Assembly: GCA_965214285.1 (NCBI GenBank)
Contig: OZ243946.1
Location: 1,612,001-1,676,000 of the forward strand
Length of the DNA stretch: 64,000 nucleotides
Source of the DNA: G963422745 sp965214285
GTDB taxonomy: Bacteria > Actinomycetota > Acidimicrobiia > Acidimicrobiales > Aldehydirespiratoraceae
Direction: 5' to 3'
In this document: piece after piece, positions 1 to 8,942 of the stretch
How positions within the stretch are numbered: position 1 is the first letter of the stretch
How the letters are laid out: each line of letters opens with the position of its first letter
Notes under the pieces: model-generated
Databases searched by the model: none
The model's input: the letters and a program-made list of their open reading frames with translations, nothing else
Told to the model about the DNA's origin: nothing
Position numbers and translations under genes: made by a program

Positions 1-1366
1 ACGCATGGCTGTTCCCGTCGGGGTTGCGGGTGTTGTAGAGGTCCGCGCAGGTCGCCTGCCAGACCGTCGGCTGGTAGTCGGGGGCCCGGTAGTCGCCGGT
101 GGCGCGGTAGTCCACCATGGTGGCGCCGTTGTAGAGGGCGCCCGCGTCGGGATTGTTGGCGATCTGGCCCGAGACCAGCTCGCTGGTGGCCGAGTTGAAG
201 TCCGAGGCGTAGAAGTCGACATCACCGGGCTCAAAACCCTGGGCCGCCATCTCGGCGATGTAGCCGGGAGCGCTGAGGATGTTGAGCACGTTGAAGAAGG
301 CGCCGATCTCCTCGGAGCGCATCCTGGTCACCGACTCGCCGACGCCGCTGGAGCACGATGTGCCGCCGTCGCAGCCGATGATGTCGAAGATCACCTCGAT
401 GCCGGCGTCGCGCAGCGGCTGCACCAGCCCCTCCTCGACCGACTCGGGCTGGCCGGGCGTGTCGGGGGCGGCCACGCCGACCACCTTGCCTTCGAGAGCG
501 CCCGACTCCAGCAGCCAGGCAGCCAGGAACTGCAGGCTCTCCTCGTTGGTCATCGACAGCGACACCAGCCGGCCCTCGCCGCGACCCATCCACTCTCCCT
601 TCTGGCCCTGCGTGGAGATGAACGCCGACTGCTGTTCCTCGACGAGGCACAGGGTCGCCGTGCCCTGGAAGCCACTGGAGTTCATGGTGATCACGGCGTT
701 GTGGTCCTCGGTGGCCTCGATGCAGGCCGCGTTGCGGTCCTCGTCGACGGTGTTGCCGAAGAGCGGCACCTCGATGGTGGTCAGCTCCAGTTGGCGCCCG
801 CGCACGCCGCCGCATTCTTCGTTCACGTAGTCGACGAAGGTCTCGAACATCCCCTCCGGGTCGCCGACGGGCACGCCGAAGCCGATGGCGGCCGCGTCCT
901 CGAGGCGGGAGCGGATGTGAACCAGCGAGATCGTGTCGGCGGTGATGCCGGGAGCGGTGTCCTCGCGGTTCTCCGCGGCTGGGTGCGACAGGCAGAAGGC
1001 GTCGACCTGGGTGAAGGGGTGGTCGCCGCGGTCGTATGTGGCCTGGAACTCGGCGAAGATGCCGCCGCGGGGGTCCTCGTAGATGTTGGGTCCGGCGGGC
1101 TCGTCGGCAGCGTCGTCGCCGTCCGCGTCGTCGGCCGAATCGCCGGCTGTCGTGGTGTCGTCGCCCGAGTCGTCGCTGTCGTCGGTGGCTGCGGTGCCGT
1201 CAGCCGAGTCGTCGCTGTCGTCGGTGGCTGCGGTGCCGTCAGCCGAGTCGTCGTCACCGTCGTCGGAGGCGTCGTCTGAGACCTCGCCGCCGCAGGCCGT
1301 GGCCAGCAAGGCCAGCACGGCGAGAACGGCGCCGAGGCGAAGGACGGATTTGCGAAGAGCAGTCAT
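1..1366 (-). CDS. ABC transporter substrate-binding lipoprotein (branched-chain amino acid type), 3' end outside window
   Basis: The reading frame is open from ATG at 1366 to the window edge (455 codons seen, C terminus missing). The N terminus is a lipoprotein signal: charged MTALRKS, a Leu/Ala core and the lipobox LATAC, so Cys25 or so would be lipidated and the protein anchored outside the membrane. A long Asp/Ser/Thr/Ala-rich linker follows, including a 39-bp tandem duplication. The rest resembles periplasmic-binding-protein type I (LivK/receptor ligand-binding) domains, with segments such as VDYVNEECGGVRG and FISTQGQKGEW. AGGGGA lies just before the start. It is divergent from the Liv-type transporter genes at 1721-6940 and is probably their binding protein. 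The family is fairly clear; the ligand is not. Confidence 0.8.
   Translation of the reverse strand, partial: MTALRKSVLRLGAVLAVLALLATACGGEVSDDASDDGDDDSADGTAATDDSDDSADGTAATDDSDDSGDDTTTAGDSADDADGDDAADEPAGPNIYEDPRGGIFAEFQATYDRGDHPFTQVDAFCLSHPAAENREDTAPGITADTISLVHIRSRLEDAAAIGFGVPVGDPEGMFETFVDYVNEECGGVRGRQLELTTIEVPLFGNTVDEDRNAACIEATEDHNAVITMNSSGFQGTATLCLVEEQQSAFISTQGQKGEWMGRGEGRLVSLSMTNEESLQFLAAWLLESGALEGKVVGVAAPDTPGQPESVEEGLVQPLRDAGIEVIFDIIGCDGGTSCSSGVGESVTRMRSEEIGAFFNVLNILSAPGYIAEMAAQGFEPGDVDFYASDFNSATSELVSGQIANNPDAGALYNGATMVDYRATGDYRAPDYQPTVWQATCADLYNTRNPDGNSHA
1167..1244. repeat. 39-bp perfect tandem duplication in lipoprotein linker
   Basis: Copies at 1167-1205 and 1206-1244 are identical. 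They encode 13 residues of the acidic linker (core ADGTAATDDSDDS) on the minus strand. The repeat keeps the frame, so it only changes tether length. Confidence 0.9.
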
Positions 1367-1720
1367 GGTTTCCCCTGTGATCGTGAGCGGCGGTTTGCCC
1401 GCAGACTCGAGACGACCTGAAGTCTTCTCGCGATTGCCCGCCTCGCGCAAGTCCGCGCGGGACGCCCGCGTCGGCTCGGTCGGTGCAGGCTGGTTTCACA
1501 CGAGGCAAGCCAGCCGATGCGAGCCGTGGGGCAGCCCACGCCGGCGCGATGGGGCGGGTCCGCTGCGGGTGGGCAAAGCTGTGGGCCGCACATCGCCCGA
1601 CAGGCCCCGGCTGCAAGCCGCGCCACGGCGCTGTGCTTCAATATCGCTTCGATCACGCAACACGCACGCAGCACTCGGGGGCGCTGCGCCGGACCCGAGC
1701 CGAGGAGCCCGCAGCCAGAC
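1367..1720. other. Divergent intergenic region, lipoprotein / MFS-ABC
   Basis: This gap of about 350 bp between divergent genes must hold promoters for both. I see no convincing gene in it. The open frames that cross it have poor composition and lack starts with ribosome sites. The AT-richer patch around 1637-1660 is the likeliest promoter area, but no clear -10/-35 pair can be assigned. Confidence 0.5.
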
Positions 1721-4000
1721 ATGAGCTCACCAGACGAGTCCTCGGCCCAACCCGACGGCGAAGCCTCGGCGCAGCCCGTGAGCGCGGCCGGCGAAGGCGC
1801 TGATCAGTCCGCCAGCGCAGCCTCGCTGGTCACCGCGGTGCTCGACGAGGAGGCCAAGCGTCAGGCCATGCAGGCCGAGCGCGACCAGGCCGTGGTGCTG
1901 CCCGATGACCTGCTGCCCGGCGTGGGCGACGACCCGATGCCGCTGCGCGAGGCCCTGCGCACCGGCGGGCGCTCCACGCTGGTGATGCTGTTCCTGCTGG
2001 GCATGATCGTGGAGTTCCCCCGTGCCGTGCGGGTGCTGGCGCCCGACATCCAGGACAGCCTGCAGATATCGGACACCGTGCTCTTCGGGGTGCTCGGCAT
2101 CTCAGGCGTCGCCCTGGTGCTCGGCGCGGTGCCCATGGCCGCCCTGGCCGACCGCATCAACCGGGTGGCGATCATCCCCGCCGCCAACTGGTTCTGGGCG
2201 GTGTGCACGTTCCTGATGGCGCTGGTGGTCAACCCCTTCCAGCTCTTCTGGGCCAGCGCCGGCAGCGGCCTGGGCCAGTCGTATCGCATCCCGCTGTCGA
2301 ACTCGCTGCTGACCGACACCTACCCGATCGCCGCCCGGGCGCGCATCTTCGCGGTGGAGAGCATGAGCCGCCCGTTCGGCCAGCTGTTGGGCCCGATCAT
2401 CGTGGGCGGTGTGGCAGCCCTGGCAGGCGGCGACGAAGGCTGGCGCTGGGCGCTGGTGGCGGTCTCGCTGCCGCCGGTGCTGCTGGGCGTGATCGCCATG
2501 CGCATGAAGGAGCCCGAGCGGGGTCGCTTCGATCAGGCCGCCATCCTGGCGGGCCGCGACCAGGAGGTTCACGAGGTCGACGAGCTCGACCCCTCGATGA
2601 GCACCGCCCTGGCACGGCTGCGCAAGATCCGCACCTTCTACTTCCTGGCGGTGGGCGTGGGCGTGCTCGGCTTCGCCCTGATCGCCATCCCGCTGCAGTT
2701 CAACCTGCTGCTGGAGGACCGCTACGCCCTCGACGCCTTCGACCGCGGCCTGGTGGAGTCGCTGATGTGGATCGGCTCGCTGATCTCGATGCCGCTGGCC
2801 GGGCGCTACTTCGACCGGCGCTTTCGCACCAACCCCGAGGGCATGGTGCGCGACGCCGGGGCGCTGATCATGCTCGCCGGCGCCATCTACCTCATCGGCC
2901 TGCCGATCAGGCTGCTCGGCGGCCTGCTGCTGGTGATGACCCTCGCCCAGGCGGCGATCTCGGCGGCCTTCGTGGCCGCCCCGACGATCATCGCCGCGGT
3001 GTCGCCGTATCGCATCCGCTCCCAGGCGTTCGCGCTGCTGCCGGTGTTCATCTTCTTGATGGGCGGCTTCTTCGGCGGGCTGATAACCGGCCAGATTTCC
3101 GACGCCTACAGCGAGCGCACCGCCATGCTGGTGATGGCCCCGCCGGCGGCGCTGCTCGGCGGCTGGCTGATCCGCCAGAGCGCCCGCTACATCCGCCGCG
3201 ACATCTCCCTGGCCGTGGAGGAGATGCGCGAGGAGCAAGACGAGATGGCCCACATCGCGGCCGACCCCGACTCGGTGCCCGCCCTGCAGGTGCGCAACCT
3301 CGACTTCAGCTACGGGCCGGTCCAGGTGCTCTTCGACGTGGCCCTCGACGTCAACAAGGGCGAGACGGTGGCGCTGCTGGGCACCAACGGGGCCGGCAAG
3401 TCCACGCTGCTGCGGGCCATCTCGGGGCTGGGCATCCCGGATCGGGGAGTGGTGCGCCTCAACGGACGCACCATCACCTACGCCGAGGCCGAGACCCGCT
3501 TCAAGATCGGCATCGTGCAGCTGCGCGGCGGGGCCGGGATCTTCCGCGACCTGCCCATCGGCGACAACCTCAAGGCCGCCCTGCTGGGCACCAGCCTGGA
3601 CGCGGCGGAGGTGCAGCGCCGCGTGGACAGCGTGGTGGAGAAGTTCCCGGCGCTGGCCGGCCGGCTGGAGGAGAGCGCCGGCGACCTGTCCGGCGGCCAG
3701 CAGCAGATGCTGGCGCTGGCCATGGCGCTGATGCACGAGCCCGAGGTGCTGCTCATCGACGAGCTCAGCCTGGGCCTGGCCCCGCTGGTGGTGCAGGAAC
3801 TGCTCGGCGTGGTCGAGGGCCTGCGCGAGCGGGGCCAGACGATGATCGTCGTCGAGCAGTCGCTCAACATCGCCCTGGCCTTCGCCGACCGGGCGATCTT
3901 CATGGAGAAGGGCCAGGTGCGCTTCACCGGCCCGGCGCACGAGCTCGCCGAGCAGGACGAGCTGGTGCGGGCCGTGTTCCTCGGAGGCGAGGGCGGATGA
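1721..4000 (+). CDS. MFS-type membrane domain fused to LivF-like ABC ATPase
   Basis: This is a 759-residue protein. I chose ATG 1721 because GAGGAG lies about 14 nt upstream and the longer frame reads through non-coding sequence. Residues about 1-90 are a hydrophilic tail. Residues about 90-480 carry roughly 12 hydrophobic segments with MFS features (AALADRINR between helices 2 and 3). Residues about 520-759 are an ABC ATPase of the LivF type: Walker A GTNGAGKS at 554-561, signature LSGGQ at 656-660, Walker B ending D680-E681, and a LivF-like VEQSLNIAL switch segment. The adjacent LivH-LivM-LivG fusion lacks a second ATPase, so this one plausibly completes the ABC pair. Why an MFS half is attached is unknown. 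The domains are clear; the function is inferred. Confidence 0.85.
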   Translation: MSSPDESSAQPDGEASAQPVSAAGEGADQSASAASLVTAVLDEEAKRQAMQAERDQAVVLPDDLLPGVGDDPMPLREALRTGGRSTLVMLFLLGMIVEFPRAVRVLAPDIQDSLQISDTVLFGVLGISGVALVLGAVPMAALADRINRVAIIPAANWFWAVCTFLMALVVNPFQLFWASAGSGLGQSYRIPLSNSLLTDTYPIAARARIFAVESMSRPFGQLLGPIIVGGVAALAGGDEGWRWALVAVSLPPVLLGVIAMRMKEPERGRFDQAAILAGRDQEVHEVDELDPSMSTALARLRKIRTFYFLAVGVGVLGFALIAIPLQFNLLLEDRYALDAFDRGLVESLMWIGSLISMPLAGRYFDRRFRTNPEGMVRDAGALIMLAGAIYLIGLPIRLLGGLLLVMTLAQAAISAAFVAAPTIIAAVSPYRIRSQAFALLPVFIFLMGGFFGGLITGQISDAYSERTAMLVMAPPAALLGGWLIRQSARYIRRDISLAVEEMREEQDEMAHIAADPDSVPALQVRNLDFSYGPVQVLFDVALDVNKGETVALLGTNGAGKSTLLRAISGLGIPDRGVVRLNGRTITYAEAETRFKIGIVQLRGGAGIFRDLPIGDNLKAALLGTSLDAAEVQRRVDSVVEKFPALAGRLEESAGDLSGGQQQMLALAMALMHEPEVLLIDELSLGLAPLVVQELLGVVEGLRERGQTMIVVEQSLNIALAFADRAIFMEKGQVRFTGPAHELAEQDELVRAVFLGGEGG

Positions 4001-4078
4001 GCAGCCCGAGGCGCGCCGGCATGACGGCGGCTCGATCCGCACGACCCGCAGGCAGGCGCTCGTGATCGAGGTGCGCCG

Positions 4079-6940
4079 ATGATCGAGGTGCTCGGCATCG
4101 AGCTCGGCCAGCAGGCGGTGATCGTCGGGCTGATCACCGGGCTGACCTATGCCGCCCTGGCCGCCGGCTTCGTGCTCATCTACCGCTCCACCGGGGTGCT
4201 CAACTTCGCCCACGGCGAGGTCGGCGCATTCGGCCTGGCCCTGTTCGTGCTGCTCATCGTCAACTACGGCGTCAACTGGTGGCTGGCCTTCGGGCTGGCG
4301 CTGGCGGGGTGCGGCGCCTGCGGGATGCTGATCGAGCTGATCGTGATCCGGCGGCTGTTCACCTCGCCGCGCCTGGTGCTGCTGATCGCCACCATCGGCA
4401 TCGGCCAGATCATGCTGCTGGCGCGTGTCGAGTGGCTGCCCAACATCACCGCGGGCGGCTCGATCCCGACCGCCTTCGACGTCACCTGGACCCCCACCGA
4501 CCACATCCGCCTGCAGGCCCGCGAGCTTGTGGTGCTGATCGTGGTGCCCGCTCTGGTGGGGCTGCTGGCGCTGTTTTTGACCCGCACCCGCTTCGGCCTG
4601 GCGGTGCGCGCCGCTGCCTCCAACCCCGACACGGCACGGGTCTACGGCATCTCGCCGCGCCGGGTCTCCACCATCGTGTGGACCATCTCGGCGGTGTTCG
4701 CCGCGGCCACGGCGATCCTCTCGGCGCCACTGTCGGGCGTGCAGGCGGCGCTGGTGGACGACACCGGCCAGGCCCTCGCGGAGGTGCTGCTGCTGCGGGT
4801 GCTGATCGTGTCGCTGCTGGCTCGCATGCACTCCCTGCCCGGCGTGCTGGTCGCCGGGCTCGGCGTGGGCCTGATCGAGAAGGTCATCCGCTCCAACGTG
4901 TCGTCCACCAACCAGGACGTGGTCGACCTGGTCTTCTTCGTCGCCGTGCTGTTCGTGGTGCTGTGGCTGGCCCGCTCCCAGCGCGAGGAGGCGAGCTGGT
5001 CGCTGTCGCCGCGGGTCAGCGCCATACCCGAGGCGCTGCGGCGCATCTGGTGGGTGCGCCACATCAACCGCATCGGCTTCGTGGTGCTGTTCGGCCTGCT
5101 TGCCGCGGTGCCGCTGGTGGTCACCTCCGCCTCGGGCACCTTCACCTGGACGGTGATCCTGTTGTGGGCCATGATCGCCTTCTCGCTGACCATCCTCACC
5201 GGCTGGTCCGGGCAGGTGTCGCTCGGGCAGTTCGCCTTCGTGGGGGTCGGCGGGCTGACCACCGTGGCGCTGACCCGCGGCCACGACATCCCGATCCCGT
5301 TCGACCTCTTCGACGCCTCCGTCGAGCTGCCCTGGGGCCTGGCCGTGGCCTGCGGCACGCTGCTGGGCACCGTGTTCGCCATCTTCATCGGGCTGCCGGC
5401 GCTGCGGGTGCGCGGCCTGTTCCTGGCCGTCACCACGCTGGCCTTCGCGGTGGCCGCCGGGCGCTGGATGTTCAGCCAGGACTTCTTCGACGGCGGCTCC
5501 AGCGCGCCCCGGCCCGCGGTGCCGCCGGCGGTGCTCGGCGTCGACTTCGGCGAGAGCCGCCGCAGCCTCTACTACCTGTGCCTGGGGGCGCTGATCCTCA
5601 CCGTCTACGTGGGCGGGCGCATCCGGGCCAGCGGCATCGGCCGCACCCTGATCGCGGTGCGCGACAACGAGGAGATGGCCGCCGCCTCCACGGTGTCGCC
5701 CGCCCGCGCCAAGCTCTCGGCGTTCGCGGTCAGCGGCGCCATCGCGGCGCTCGCCGGGGGGCTGCTGGTCAGCGTGCTGCCATCGCTGTCGGCGCGCACC
5801 ACCTTCGGCGCGGTCGAGTCGCTGGAGGTGATCGTGATCGCCATCATCGGCGGTCTGGGCTCTCTGGCCGGTCCGATCCTGGGGTCGCTGTGGGTGCGGG
5901 GCCTGCCCGAGGTCACCCCCGAGAAGCTCCACAACCTGCAGAGCTTCTTCACCTCCAACGTGGGCCTGCTGGTGCTGTTGATGTACTTCCCCGGCGGGCT
6001 GTTGCAGATCGCCTACGCGGTGCGCGATTGGCTGCTGAAGCTGGCCGCGGCCCGCCAGCCCGCCGCGGAGGCTGTGCCCGCGGCGCCGGCGGTGGCGCGC
6101 AAGGTGCCGACCCGCAGCGAGCAGCTTATGGACCTCGGCGACGCCGCCGTGCTGAGCGCCAGCGACATCACCGTGCGCTTCGGCGGCAACGTGGCCGTGG
6201 ACGCAGTGAGCTTTCATGTGCAGCCCTCGGAGATGGTCGGCCTGATCGGCACCAACGGGGCAGGCAAGTCCACGCTGCTCAATGCCATCAGCGGCTTCCT
6301 GCCCTCTGAGGGCACCGTCGAGGTGCTCGGCCGCGACATCACGTCCATGAGCGCCGCGGCACGGCATCGGGTCGGGCTGGGCCGGGGCTTCCAGGCGGCC
6401 CGGCTGTATCCGGACCTGACCGTGCGCGAGACCCTGCAGGTGGCCCTGGAGGCACGCCGGCGGTCGCTGCTGCTGCCCTCGATGCTCGGCGTGCCGCCCT
6501 CGCCGGGCCACGAGCGCCGCAACCGCGCCGAGGCCGACGAGATCGTCGACTACCTGGGCCTGGGCCGCTACGCCGACCAGTTCATCGCCAACCTGTCCAC
6601 CGGCACGCGGCGCATCGTGGAGCTCGGCAGCCTGCTGGCGGTGGACGCCAGGGTGCTGTTGCTGGATGAGCCGACCGGCGGGGTGGCCCAGCGCGAGACC
6701 GAGGCGTTCGGGCCGCTGATCAAGCGCATCCAGGGCGAGCTCGACGCCGCCGTGGTGGTGATCGAGCACGACATGCCGCTGGTGATGAGCATCAGCGACC
6801 GGGTGTACTGCCTGGAGTCGGGCTCGGTGATCGCCGAGGGCAGCCCTGACGAGGTGCGCAACGACCCTAAGGTGATCGCCGGCTACCTCGGCACCGACGA
6901 GCGGGCCATCCAGCGCTCCGGCCCCGCCCAGGACGCCTGA
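4079..6940 (+). CDS. LivH-LivM-LivG fusion (two permeases plus ATPase) of branched-chain amino acid ABC transporter
   Basis: This 953-residue protein joins three normally separate subunits. Residues 1-300 are LivH-like permease (GVLNFAHGEVGAFG is typical). Residues about 320-650 are LivM-like permease (LTGWSGQVSLGQFAFVGVGG). Residues about 690-945 are LivG-like ATPase with Walker A GTNGAGKS at 724-731 and Walker B LLLDEPTGG. The signature is LSTGT (839-843) rather than LSGGQ, a variant I recall from actinobacterial LivG relatives. GAGGTG at 4068-4073 precedes ATG 4079. A 12-bp segment starting tgatcgaggtgc is directly repeated on both sides of the start (4063-4074, 4080-4091). It lies 78 bp after the MFS-ABC gene, probably in one operon, and probably imports an amino acid or similar small solute. 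Confidence 0.9.
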   Translation: MIEVLGIELGQQAVIVGLITGLTYAALAAGFVLIYRSTGVLNFAHGEVGAFGLALFVLLIVNYGVNWWLAFGLALAGCGACGMLIELIVIRRLFTSPRLVLLIATIGIGQIMLLARVEWLPNITAGGSIPTAFDVTWTPTDHIRLQARELVVLIVVPALVGLLALFLTRTRFGLAVRAAASNPDTARVYGISPRRVSTIVWTISAVFAAATAILSAPLSGVQAALVDDTGQALAEVLLLRVLIVSLLARMHSLPGVLVAGLGVGLIEKVIRSNVSSTNQDVVDLVFFVAVLFVVLWLARSQREEASWSLSPRVSAIPEALRRIWWVRHINRIGFVVLFGLLAAVPLVVTSASGTFTWTVILLWAMIAFSLTILTGWSGQVSLGQFAFVGVGGLTTVALTRGHDIPIPFDLFDASVELPWGLAVACGTLLGTVFAIFIGLPALRVRGLFLAVTTLAFAVAAGRWMFSQDFFDGGSSAPRPAVPPAVLGVDFGESRRSLYYLCLGALILTVYVGGRIRASGIGRTLIAVRDNEEMAAASTVSPARAKLSAFAVSGAIAALAGGLLVSVLPSLSARTTFGAVESLEVIVIAIIGGLGSLAGPILGSLWVRGLPEVTPEKLHNLQSFFTSNVGLLVLLMYFPGGLLQIAYAVRDWLLKLAAARQPAAEAVPAAPAVARKVPTRSEQLMDLGDAAVLSASDITVRFGGNVAVDAVSFHVQPSEMVGLIGTNGAGKSTLLNAISGFLPSEGTVEVLGRDITSMSAAARHRVGLGRGFQAARLYPDLTVRETLQVALEARRRSLLLPSMLGVPPSPGHERRNRAEADEIVDYLGLGRYADQFIANLSTGTRRIVELGSLLAVDARVLLLDEPTGGVAQRETEAFGPLIKRIQGELDAAVVVIEHDMPLVMSISDRVYCLESGSVIAEGSPDEVRNDPKVIAGYLGTDERAIQRSGPAQDA

Positions 6941-6982
6941 CCGGTCTGGCTGGTCTGCCGGGTCTGGCCGGCCGGGGCTGGG

Positions 6983-8698
6983 CTAGGCGGCTGCGGCGGA
7001 CTGGATCTTGATCTCGTGGTAGCCCTCGGCGCCGTCGGGGGCGACGCCCTTGGGTCCCACGAGCTGCGCCTCGCCGTCGCCGTTTACAGCCCTGACCCGA
7101 ATGGCGTGCAGGCCAGGCTCCAGCACCCGCATGGTGCGCCACTGAACCCAGGCCTCGTCGCTGCCGGGCACCGCCAGGTCGCAGGGCGCCCAGTCGCCGC
7201 CGTCCACGCTCACCTCCACCGCCGAGATGCCCCGCGTCGGCTGCCAGGCGACCCCGGCGATCACCGTCGCGCCGGCGGGCACGCGGCTGTTGGCACGGGG
7301 CACGTCGATGCGCGACGTGGTCTTCATCGGGCCGGTCTTGGACCAGCCTCGGGGTATCCAGTAGCCGTCGAAGCCCTCCCAGGTGGTCAGGTGAACCTCC
7401 GAGAGCCACTTCACGGCTGAGACGTAGCCGTAGAGGCCGGCCACCACCAGCCGGGCCGGGAAGCCGTTGCGGATCGGCAGCGGCTCGCCGTTCATGCCCA
7501 CCGCCAGCAGGGCGTTGCGGCCGTCGCTGAGCACCTCGGTGGGGAAGCCGGCGGTGAAGTCGTCGACGCTGATCCCCACCGTCTGGGTGGCGCCTGGCTG
7601 CACGCCGGCCTGGTCGAGCAGGTCCAGCAGCGGGATGCCGGTCCAGACGGCGTTGCCCACCAGGTCGCCGCCGATCGGGTTCGACACGCACGACAAGGTG
7701 ATGGTGTGCTCGCTCAGCGGCATGGCGAGCAGGTCGTCGTAGCTGAGCTCGATCTCGTTGTCGACCATGCCCGTGAAGCGCAGCCGCCAGTCCGCCGGGT
7801 CCACCTGGGGCACCGAGATCGCCGTGTCGATCCGGTAGAAGTCCTCGTTGGGGGTTATCCACGGCGACAGGCCCTCCACGCCTTGGAACTCGCCGTCGAC
7901 GACCGCAGCCGCTCCCGGTGCGGGGGCCGCCGTCTCGGGCGGTGCGGAGGTGGTGCCGCCCGGGGTCTGCGCGGACGGCAGGCTGACCGCCTCTCGGGCC
8001 AGCTCCGCCTTGGACGCCCGGCTCGATGCGCGTCGGCCCAGGCCCCATCCCGTCAGCGCCACTGCGCCGGCGCCGGTCGACCAGCCGACGAACGCCCGTC
8101 GGCTGTGGGCCGGGCTGAGCGGGCTCTCGGTCGGCACTGCCGGCTCGGTCGGATCGCTTGGACCTGCCTCGGCAGCATCGGCGGCCTGGGCGGTGCCGCC
8201 GCTTCGCTGGGCAAGCCCGATCAGCCAGTACAGCACGGCCATGGCCAGCCCGGCGGCGAGCAGCGACGAGACGACCGAGGCGAATCCCGGCGAGAACGGG
8301 TTGCGGGCGGTGGCGTAGGCGCCGAACACGCCGAAGGCGGCGAAGCCGACGAGTCCGGCTCGCAGCGACCGCCGGTGGGCGATGTCGCCGAGCACGGCCG
8401 CCGTCAGGAAGGCGACGGCCGCGATTCCCGGCAGCAGGCTGCCCTTGCCGGCGGAGCCGAGATCCTCGATGGACCACTCCGCCACCCATCCCGGCGTGTA
8501 GTCGACGACCAGCTCGCCGACGGCGAGGACCAGGCCCGGGATGTCGCTGATCCCCTCGACGAACTGCCCGAAGCCAAGCGCCACCCCGGCCGCGGCGAGC
8601 CCCGCCACCGCGCCCATCCAGCGCGTCCGGCTTGCCGGCCGGCTTGCCGGCTGGTCGGGTGTCTCGGTGCTCTGAGGGGGCTGGTCTGGGGGGCTCAC
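6983..8698 (-). CDS. Membrane-anchored sulfite-oxidase-family molybdopterin oxidoreductase
   Basis: 571 residues, GTG start at 8698. Residues about 27-162 hold roughly five transmembrane helices. A linker with AHSRRAFVG (Arg200-Arg201) and another hydrophobic stretch follows, resembling an internal Tat signal. Residues about 260-571 match the sulfite oxidase Moco domain and C-terminal dimerisation domain: ITPNEDFYRIDT, the cofactor Cys in TLSCVSNPIGG (Cys337), and ARLVVAGLYGYVSAVKW. The family transfers oxygen atoms or reduces oxidised sulfur or methionine outside the membrane; the actual substrate cannot be told. No haem domain is visible, so the electron partner is separate. It is convergent with the transporter gene (42 bp gap) and divergent from rsgA across a repeat array. 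Confidence 0.85.
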   Translation of the reverse strand: MSPPDQPPQSTETPDQPASRPASRTRWMGAVAGLAAAGVALGFGQFVEGISDIPGLVLAVGELVVDYTPGWVAEWSIEDLGSAGKGSLLPGIAAVAFLTAAVLGDIAHRRSLRAGLVGFAAFGVFGAYATARNPFSPGFASVVSSLLAAGLAMAVLYWLIGLAQRSGGTAQAADAAEAGPSDPTEPAVPTESPLSPAHSRRAFVGWSTGAGAVALTGWGLGRRASSRASKAELAREAVSLPSAQTPGGTTSAPPETAAPAPGAAAVVDGEFQGVEGLSPWITPNEDFYRIDTAISVPQVDPADWRLRFTGMVDNEIELSYDDLLAMPLSEHTITLSCVSNPIGGDLVGNAVWTGIPLLDLLDQAGVQPGATQTVGISVDDFTAGFPTEVLSDGRNALLAVGMNGEPLPIRNGFPARLVVAGLYGYVSAVKWLSEVHLTTWEGFDGYWIPRGWSKTGPMKTTSRIDVPRANSRVPAGATVIAGVAWQPTRGISAVEVSVDGGDWAPCDLAVPGSDEAWVQWRTMRVLEPGLHAIRVRAVNGDGEAQLVGPKGVAPDGAEGYHEIKIQSAAAA

Positions 8699-8736
8699 GG
8701 GGTCGCCTGCGGAGGTACCGGCTTCATCGACGGCCA

Positions 8737-8864
8737 GCGTAGTTGCCGATCAGTGCATTGTGGGCCGGTGTGATTGTGGGCCAGCGTAGTTGCCTATCAG
8801 CGCAGTTGTGGGCCGGTGTGATTGTGGGCCGGCGTAGTTGCCGATCAGCGCAGTTGTGGGCCGG
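8737..8864. repeat. 48-bp tandem repeat array (2.7 copies) in divergent promoter region
   Basis: Units begin at 8737 (47 bp), 8784 (48 bp) and 8832 (33 bp, partial). Each holds gcgtagttgcc, a gatcag core and a TTGTGGGCC block; full units carry the block twice. On the minus strand the first two units present TACGCT (8741-8736, 8788-8783), a possible -10 for the molybdoenzyme gene; the third has TACGCC. The array lies between the starts at 8698 (-) and 8943 (+), so a regulatory role is plausible but unproven. Confidence 0.85.
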
Positions 8865-8942
8865 ACCGTCGCTGCGCTCAGAGCGCCAAGCCGGACCGCC
8901 AAGCCGGGCCTCGGCGCTCGGGCTGAGGCAGACTGGTGCCGT

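Noticed and set aside
3997..4065. 22-codon frame with ATGA overlap after the MFS-ABC gene
   Set aside because: Arg/Ala-rich and short, with no conserved feature; probably spacer.
2102..6769. Long minus-strand open frame (1555 codons) opposite the transporter genes
   Set aside because: It is a shadow of two well-supported plus-strand genes; its His/Gln/Arg-rich composition is typical of antisense frames in high-GC DNA.
8737..8864. CRISPR array
   Set aside because: Units abut without unique spacers and no cas genes are near; it is a plain tandem repeat.
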